NCBI GenBank assembly: GCA_011523315.1
Contig: WTHE01000682.1
Coordinates: 1-11,485, forward strand
Source: Candidatus Binatota bacterium
GTDB lineage: Bacteria > Desulfobacterota > Binatia > Bin18
Direction of reading: 5' to 3'
Length of the DNA: 11,485 bases
In this document: positions 7,246-11,485 of the stretch, one piece after another
Position numbering within the stretch: the first letter of the stretch is position 1
Layout: the number at the start of each line of letters is the position of its first letter
Notes under the pieces: model-generated
What the model was told of the DNA's origin: nothing
The model's input: only the letters and a program-made list of their open reading frames with translations
Database searches by the model: none
Position numbers and translations under genes: made by a program

Positions 7246-7770
7246 TCAGCCCTGGACCAGCTGCTCCACACACTGGCGCAGCGCCTGGTGGGCCTTGTCG
7301 CGCAGCACGGTCTGGCTGTTATTGGCGATCGGGTGGGCAATCACGGCGAACGGATACTCCGCCATGCCCGAAACCCGGGCCATGACCTGGGCGGTTTGGA
7401 CAAAGCGGTCAGTGATGATGGCGGTGGCCGCCACGCCGGCTTTTTCGGCGCTCAGGGCGTCGTGCAGTTTGCACGACGAGCAGCTGCCTCAATCGCCGAC
7501 GGCCGAGATAACGGCCTCACACCGCGCCATTTCGGCCACCAGCTCCGGGGGGGCGGGCCGGCTGGCGTCGGGCTTTTTGAGCCGCACGACATGGGCCACG
7601 CCATACTCGGTCCGCAGCAGCTGCTCCATATGGTCGAGCAGCTCACGGACTTTGATTTTGCTGTTGTCCAACAGCCCCAGGGTACAGCCGTGCAACGAGG
7701 TCAAACGCGGCACCCGTCCGCTGTGGTCCACGGCGTGCTCAAAGGTCGGATTCAGAACACGGATACGCAT
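7246..7770 (-). CDS. UGSC-family selenoprotein (in-frame TGA = Sec94)
   Basis: If the in-frame TGA at 7489-7491 is read as selenocysteine, the gene encodes 174 residues. Residues 1-93 begin MRIRVLNPTF, include GLLDNSK (32-38), and end in CEAVISAVGD. The centre is U94-G-S-C97-S-S-C100. Residues 101-174 include AATAIITDRFVQTA and EYPFAVIAHPIANN. Both halves read as one alpha/beta protein, and the TGA falls exactly at the U of the motif naming the UGSC (seleno)protein family, whose biochemical function is unknown. The U-x-x-C arrangement is typical of thiol/selenol redox sites, with an extra C97-x-x-C100. The ATG at 7770 has GGAGGA at 7781-7786 inside the upstream gene, whose stop is 4 bp away. 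Translation ends at a second TGA (7246-7248). The gene needs SelA/SelB/SelC/SelD, none of which are in the window. The alternative, a nonsense-mutated pseudogene, is much less likely. Confidence 0.88.
7458..7478 (-). promoter_or_regulatory. SECIS-like hairpin after the Sec codon
   Basis: In the mRNA, ten nucleotides after the UGA, a perfect 9-bp stem (7478-7470 with 7466-7458) closes a three-base loop AAC, or a five-base loop AAACU if the top A-U pair opens. The distance from UGA to the apical loop is 19 nt, within the range known for bacterial SECIS elements, and the top of the stem (UGCA/UGCA) resembles that of Escherichia coli fdhF as I remember it. Unlike that element, there is no bulged U and no G or GU at the start of the loop. 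A role in SelB recruitment is therefore probable but the element is atypical. Confidence 0.6.
7489..7491 (-). other. Selenocysteine codon (TGA)
   Basis: In-frame TGA, codon 94 of the UGSC-family gene, giving the motif VGD-U-GSC-SSC. Both flanks are in the same reading frame, so no frameshift has to be assumed. The true stop, also TGA, lies at 7246-7248. Confidence 0.87.
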
Positions 7771-7774
7771 ACGC

Positions 7775-8836
7775 CTATTCTCCTCCCGGCGGCGTGACCG
7801 GCCTGGTCACCGCCAGCGCCTTGGAGCCCAACCAGGGCGGCACGACCGCGCCAAAGCCGCCCGCCGGCCCGCCTGCGGCAACCACCAGCAGGTCCTCTGG
7901 GGCGCGCAAGGCGCAAAATTCCTGGTCCGGTCCGCCGCCCCGGTCGACGATAGTGGCCTTGCCGACGCCGGCCCAGTCGCGCCGTTTGACCCGGGCGCGG
8001 CGATACACATAGTCCTGGATGTCGCGTTTCTGCCAACCGGCCGCAGCCAGCAGCTCGCGCAGCTGTTTGGGAATGACCAGCCCGTAGTTGCCCGGCCAGA
8101 TCGAGTAGGTCAGCATATTGTGACGCATCTCAGCGGCAAAGGTTTCGACGACTTCCTCGGGGTCGTGGGTCCATTCGTTCATGGTCTGGTGGGGCGACTC
8201 GCAGGCCATCACGGTGACGGCTGACACGCCCTCGGCCACGCCGCGCTGTTGGGCCAGCGGCAGCCACGGGCTGTCTTCCTCGTCTTCGGCGATACACAGC
8301 GAATACTTGCCCGGATGGCCCAGGGTGGAGCGGTCCAGTTGGCCGGGTACGCAGCCCAGCACATTGATCAGCACCAGGCGCACCGCCCGGCCAATCGTCG
8401 CGTTGGCCCGGTTGCCGGTGCTCAGCACATTATGGGTGGCGTTCATACCCAGGGTCTGGCGGATGGGGCCGTTGACCACGATGAACTGGGCGCTGCCGCC
8501 AGTACTGGCCGTGCTGCCGTGCAGGTTGAACGGCTCCTCACACATGGCTCGCAGGACGGCGACCAGAACCGGCATGTAGCCGGGCAGACAGCCCGCCATG
8601 ACGGCGTTGATGGCCACCTTTTCGGCCGTCAAGGGCCGCTGCCGAACACGTTCGGTGCCGATGACCGCGTCCGGCCCGAGCCCCGCCGCCCGCAGGCAGG
8701 CGTTCACCCCGTGGGCGGTGGGCGGGACAATCGGCAAACCGTCGGTCCAGCCCTTGTCCTGGTAGAACTCGTTGGCCTGGACGGCGTCGCTCAACTCAAA
8801 GGCTTCGGATTGCAGGATCGGATCGGGCAGGGGCAT
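7775..8836 (-). CDS. Uncharacterised UGSC-associated protein (TDGLPIVPPT motif)
   Basis: I do not know a function for this 353-residue protein. It has no signal peptide or membrane helix and should be cytoplasmic. Distinct stretches are GWTDGLPIVPPT (29-40), AEKVAINAVMAGCLPGYMPV (71-90), a Gly/Ser/Thr-rich region with NLHGSTASTGG (104-114) and GNRANATIGRAVRL (141-154), LGHPGKYSLCIAEDEEDSPW (172-191), and a C-terminal LLVVAAGGPAGGFGAVVPPW (316-335). Seven cysteines are present (47, 83, 99, 162, 181, 212, 308), with C83, C162 and C181 inside the conserved-looking motifs. I recall similar motifs beside UGSC selenoproteins in other genomes, from memory only. The ATG at 8836 has AGGAG at 8844-8848. 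The stop lies 4 bp before the selenoprotein ATG, so the two are translationally coupled and probably act together, perhaps as an enzyme plus its redox partner. Confidence 0.75.
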   Translation of the reverse strand: MPLPDPILQSEAFELSDAVQANEFYQDKGWTDGLPIVPPTAHGVNACLRAAGLGPDAVIGTERVRQRPLTAEKVAINAVMAGCLPGYMPVLVAVLRAMCEEPFNLHGSTASTGGSAQFIVVNGPIRQTLGMNATHNVLSTGNRANATIGRAVRLVLINVLGCVPGQLDRSTLGHPGKYSLCIAEDEEDSPWLPLAQQRGVAEGVSAVTVMACESPHQTMNEWTHDPEEVVETFAAEMRHNMLTYSIWPGNYGLVIPKQLRELLAAAGWQKRDIQDYVYRRARVKRRDWAGVGKATIVDRGGGPDQEFCALRAPEDLLVVAAGGPAGGFGAVVPPWLGSKALAVTRPVTPPGGE

Positions 8837-8855
8837 ACATGATCTCCTGGGGCGA

Positions 8856-8884
8856 AGCATAGCCTACATCGGGCTCCGCCGGAA
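8856..8884 (-). promoter_or_regulatory. Candidate promoter and operator region of the selenoprotein operon
   Basis: On the minus strand, TTCCGG (8884-8879) and TATGCT (8861-8856) are 17 bp apart. The -10 is fair and the -35 poor. An inverted repeat AGCC-N7-GGCT (8861-8875) lies across the spacer, next to the -10, where a TetR-type repressor would be expected to bind. Transcription would start near 8849, just before the AGGAG site. Confidence 0.25.
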
Positions 8885-8921
8885 GCGGTCTCGGCCAGTG
8901 GGGTTGTCCTCATCGGGCTCC
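8867..8921. repeat. Paired 11-bp direct repeat upstream of the selenoprotein operon
   Basis: CATCGGGCTCC occurs exactly at 8867-8877 and 8911-8921, with starts 44 bp apart, about four helical turns. Both copies lie in the 165-bp intergenic region, and the nearer copy overlaps the candidate promoter. They may be regulatory binding sites. No further copy was noticed in this gap. Confidence 0.5.
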
Positions 8922-8973
8922 TTCGCGCCGCGTCTGGAAGGGAAGGGTGGCCACCACCTGTTGCCGCCCACCT

Positions 8974-9000
8974 GCTACGCCGGGCACGGGTCCGCGTAGC
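8974..9000 (-). terminator. Hairpin just after the surface-protein gene
   Basis: GCTACGC (8974-8980) and GCGTAGC (8994-9000) form a perfect 7-bp stem with a 13-base loop starting one base after the TAA stop at 9002-9004. No U-tract follows on the minus strand, so it is not a classic intrinsic terminator; it may stabilise the 3' end or work with Rho. Confidence 0.35.
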
Positions 9001-9001
9001 G

Positions 9002-11485
9002 TTACCGGAGGGGCGCTAGGACAAAGCCCTGGTTGGCCTGCTGCCAGATGAGCCGTACCGTTTCGCCCGGTGAGGGAAAGTCCGCGACGACCGTCTCACC
9101 CTGCCCGCCCTGCAGAAACTCCACCCCCAGCGTTGTCACCGTGAACGTCGCTCGTCCGAACTCCGCCCCGTCCGCCAACGCCCGCACCGTATGCACCCCA
9201 TCGCCCAACAGGTTCCAGTTGAGCAACAGCCCAAAGCCGTTATCCGGGTCCCCACAGACCGACGCCGTATCCGCCCGAGCAGTGCCATACGCCGCCGCAA
9301 TCCGCACTCCGCCGTTGATCTCCACCTCGACCACGTCGGCGTCACACACCCAGCCCGACACCAGGCCAAGGCCGCTTTGGAAGGAGGCCGGACCTGGGTT
9401 CTCCAGCGTGCCCACAGGATCGGCCTGGGGACCGGGTGGACTGGCTGGTGGCGGCGCCCCGTCCAGCGGCGCCAGCACGAAGTTCTGATTCGCCTGCTGC
9501 CACACCAGTCGGACAGCTTCCCCGGCACTCGGAAAGTCCGCGAAGACCGTCTCGCCCACGGCGTCCGTCACGAACTCCTCGCCTAAGGTCGTGACCGTAA
9601 AGGTGGCTTGGTTGAACGCCACGCCGTCGGCCAGGGCCACCACCGTATGCATCCCGTCCCCGAGCAGATTCCAGTTGAACAGCAGCCCAAAACCATTGTT
9701 GCGGTCCCCGCAGACCGACACAGTATCAGCCCGGTCAGTGCCATAGGCGGCCACCACCCGCTGGACGCCGTTGATCTCCATCTCGACCACGTCGGCATCA
9801 CACACCCAGCCCGACACCAGGCCAAGGCCACTCTGGCGCGAGCCCGGCCCGGGGTTCTCCAACACGCCGACCGGCTCCGGGTCCGGCTCGGGTTCCGGCT
9901 CGGGAGCTGGCCCACCACCTCCACCGCCCCCGCCACGAGTGGAGACCAACCCCTCCGAGACCCCCAGCGCATCCTTCCCCACTGTCCCATCGCTGTCGGT
10001 ATAGCTCGCCGTGGCCCGCAGGTAGTGGTCACGATCGGCGGTCACGGGGGTATAGCTCGCCGTGGTCGTCGCGTCGCAGGCGATCCGCAGCGTACTGGGA
10101 TCCGAGGGAAAGTCGCGGTACAGGGACCGCTCCCAGCACCACTGCGTGACTACCCCCACCCCGTCCGGATCGCGCAGTGTGGCGGTGAACGCTGTCCCGA
10201 TCCGGGGTGAGGTCGAGGACAGGCTGACCCTGCCCGGGGCATCCTCGACGGTGACGGTCACAGCCAGCCTCCCGGTCAGGGATTCGCCAGGCAGGCTCGT
10301 GGTGTCGGTGGCTTCGACCGTCACCTGGTAGCGGTTGTCCTCGCCGACATCCCGTGGCCGCTCAAAGTCGGGCGGCGACGCGAAGCGCAGCACTCCGTTC
10401 TGCACGGAGAAGTAGGTATCGTCCGGTCCGGAGACCATCCACCCCAGCCGGACATTGGCCGGGTTCGTGGCCGTGTACGTGGCCACCGGCTGCGTCCCGC
10501 GTTCGGGGTAGGTCAGAGTGGTCTCGCCGGCCACCTCTGGCGGGTCGTCATCGGTGAGAGTCAGCGTTGTCGTCTCCAGCCGGCCCACGCCTTGGTCGTT
10601 GGCTACAACCCCCGTCACGGTCACCCGCTTGTCTCGGGCGTCCAGGTCGTTATCCTCCGCCGTGAGCGTGGCACTGCTTGTCGTCTCGCCTGGCGCAATC
10701 GTCAGCGGGTTGGTGTCCAGCTCGAAGGTATCCGCCGGCTCCGTCACGGTCACCTCAGTGGTGGCGCTCGATGTTCCGTTCAGCAGGCGCGCCGTCAGCG
10801 TGGTCGTACCGCCGTCCTCACGGATGCGATTGTCCGCCACCTCCAGCCGCACCGTCGGGGGATTGTCGTTGTCCTCAATGGTCACCGCCACGGTTGCCGG
10901 CGTCACCGTCAGCCCCGCCGCCGTGGTGCTGCCGCTCACCGTCACCGTCTCGTCCGGCTCATCAATGGTGTCGTTCACCGGCTTCAGGGCGAAGGACGCC
11001 GTCCCGCTCTTGGTGTCCGCCGGAATCGTCAGGGTGAAGCTCGTCGGGTCGGCGGTGAAGTCGTCCCCCTGCGTGGCCGTATCGGCCGTGACCGCAACGC
11101 TCACCTCGGTGGCATCCGTCCGTGTCGCTCCATTCAGGGTGCCCATCACGGTCACAGTGGTCCGTCCCGCTCCTTCCGACACCGTCGCAGAGGCCGGGCG
11201 ACTCACCGCCAGCTGCACCTCCGTGGACGGAGCCTCGTCGTCTTCAACCGTCACCTCCACGTCAGCGACCGTCTCCCCAGCGTAGTCCCCGCCGCTGACC
11301 GTGTGGCGGATCGTCGCCGACTCGTCATCCGCCCCGCTGTCCTGCGCCGCTTCCACCTTCACCTCTTGCGCCGTGTTCCACCGTCCCGGCTGGAACACCA
11401 GCTCGGTCCGATCCACCGTCACATCCGTGTTCGTCGGCGCCGTCACCGTCACTGTCACCGCTGCTGTCGGCCGTGAGGTCAGGAC
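9002..11485 (-). CDS. Large extracellular Calx-beta/cadherin-like protein (5' partial)
   Basis: The frame is open to the window edge, so the N-terminus and any signal peptide are missing; 827 residues are visible. Counting from the GTG codon at 11458, the order is: the end of one Calx-beta-like domain (1-75, with PTNTDVTVDRTELVF and HTVSGGDYAG), a Calx-beta domain (about 80-196), another (about 200-304), a cadherin-like domain (about 308-407), an Ig-like domain with WCWERSLY (about 409-505), a linker of eight glycines and Pro-Glu/Pro-Asp repeats (506-529), and two 137-residue repeats (530-666 and 682-818). Acidic turns such as EDDE, EDNDNPP and TDDDPPE between domains are typical calcium sites. 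Such proteins are secreted or surface-bound and serve adhesion or matrix functions. No C-terminal sorting motif or membrane anchor is visible. It belongs to a separate transcription unit from the downstream operon. Confidence 0.85.
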   Translation of the reverse strand, partial: VLTSRPTAAVTVTVTAPTNTDVTVDRTELVFQPGRWNTAQEVKVEAAQDSGADDESATIRHTVSGGDYAGETVADVEVTVEDDEAPSTEVQLAVSRPASATVSEGAGRTTVTVMGTLNGATRTDATEVSVAVTADTATQGDDFTADPTSFTLTIPADTKSGTASFALKPVNDTIDEPDETVTVSGSTTAAGLTVTPATVAVTIEDNDNPPTVRLEVADNRIREDGGTTTLTARLLNGTSSATTEVTVTEPADTFELDTNPLTIAPGETTSSATLTAEDNDLDARDKRVTVTGVVANDQGVGRLETTTLTLTDDDPPEVAGETTLTYPERGTQPVATYTATNPANVRLGWMVSGPDDTYFSVQNGVLRFASPPDFERPRDVGEDNRYQVTVEATDTTSLPGESLTGRLAVTVTVEDAPGRVSLSSTSPRIGTAFTATLRDPDGVGVVTQWCWERSLYRDFPSDPSTLRIACDATTTASYTPVTADRDHYLRATASYTDSDGTVGKDALGVSEGLVSTRGGGGGGGGPAPEPEPEPDPEPVGVLENPGPGSRQSGLGLVSGWVCDADVVEMEINGVQRVVAAYGTDRADTVSVCGDRNNGFGLLFNWNLLGDGMHTVVALADGVAFNQATFTVTTLGEEFVTDAVGETVFADFPSAGEAVRLVWQQANQNFVLAPLDGAPPPASPPGPQADPVGTLENPGPASFQSGLGLVSGWVCDADVVEVEINGGVRIAAAYGTARADTASVCGDPDNGFGLLLNWNLLGDGVHTVRALADGAEFGRATFTVTTLGVEFLQGGQGETVVADFPSPGETVRLIWQQANQGFVLAPLR
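9005..9415 (-). repeat. C-terminal 137-aa module, copy 2
   Basis: The module runs from VGTLENPGPA to the C-terminal FVLAPLR of the surface protein. It is separated from copy 1 by a 15-residue Pro-rich spacer (9416-9460). The least conserved part is module positions 101-105, while the first 30 residues and the WNLLGDG region are nearly invariant. Confidence 0.85.
9461..9871 (-). repeat. C-terminal 137-aa module, copy 1
   Basis: The module runs from VGVLENPGPG to FVLAPLD and contains SGLGLVSGWVCDADVVE, a second cysteine in SVCGD, NGFGLL-NWNLLGDG and WQQANQ. By hand alignment it matches copy 2 at 106 of 137 residues (about 77%) without gaps. The two cysteines (module positions 24 and 54) are kept in both copies and could form a disulfide. 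I recall similar wording in other environmental bacterial surface proteins but cannot name a family. Confidence 0.85.

Noticed and set aside
7246..7770. Pseudogene or two separate genes split at 7489
   Set aside because: The frame is continuous through the TGA, the TGA is at the motif position where the family has selenocysteine, a hairpin follows at the right distance, and the downstream half has no ribosome site.
6277..7797. Open frame of 506 codons on the plus strand
   Set aside because: It runs antisense across the sigma, TetR and selenoprotein genes and has shadow-like composition.
9872..9943. Gly8 and Pro-Glu repeat as a tandem DNA repeat or CRISPR-like array
   Set aside because: It is a protein linker with mixed codons inside the surface-protein gene, with no spacer structure.
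10518..11476. Plus-strand open frames opposite the surface protein
   Set aside because: Ser/Val- or Arg/His-rich shadows produced by the Thr/Val/Asp-rich repeats on the other strand.

Overview
The window is about 11.5 kb of GC-rich bacterial chromosome that is almost entirely coding. A CpxP/Spy-like periplasmic protein, an ECF sigma/anti-sigma pair and an RND-type exporter point to a Gram-negative bacterium. The mix of a Uma2 nuclease, an MMPL-like exporter, a dynamin-like GTPase, a UGSC selenoprotein and a Calx-beta surface protein would suit an environmental lineage such as Tectomicrobia or a former deltaproteobacterial group. That placement is inference. No tRNA, rRNA, CRISPR array or insertion sequence was seen.

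Left part (1-4785): a Uma2-family nuclease gene on the minus strand is divergent from two plus-strand genes, an 808-aa RND/MMPL-family exporter and a 487-aa dynamin-like membrane GTPase.

Middle part, minus strand (read from 6467 down to 4797): a compact three-gene operon encodes an ECF sigma factor, a small single-pass membrane protein that is probably its anti-sigma factor (ATGA overlap), and a secreted CpxP/Spy-like protein ending in a four-cysteine GLG1-type repeat. The architecture recalls the CnrYXH type of periplasmic metal or stress sensing.

Right-middle part, minus strand (read from 8836 down to 6535): a tightly coupled operon encodes a 353-aa uncharacterised protein, a UGSC-family selenoprotein and a TetR-type regulator. 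The selenoprotein gene is interrupted by an in-frame TGA at 7489-7491. The sequence on both sides belongs to one protein, the TGA sits at the U of a U-G-S-C-S-S-C motif, and a perfect 9-bp hairpin follows it at the distance expected of a bacterial SECIS. An ordinary gene caller would report two broken fragments. This is the most interesting part of the window.

Right end (9002-11485, minus strand, 5' end cut by the window): a large extracellular protein has Calx-beta, cadherin-like and Ig-like beta-sandwich domains, a Gly8/Pro-Glu linker, and two 137-aa C-terminal repeats that are about 77% identical.
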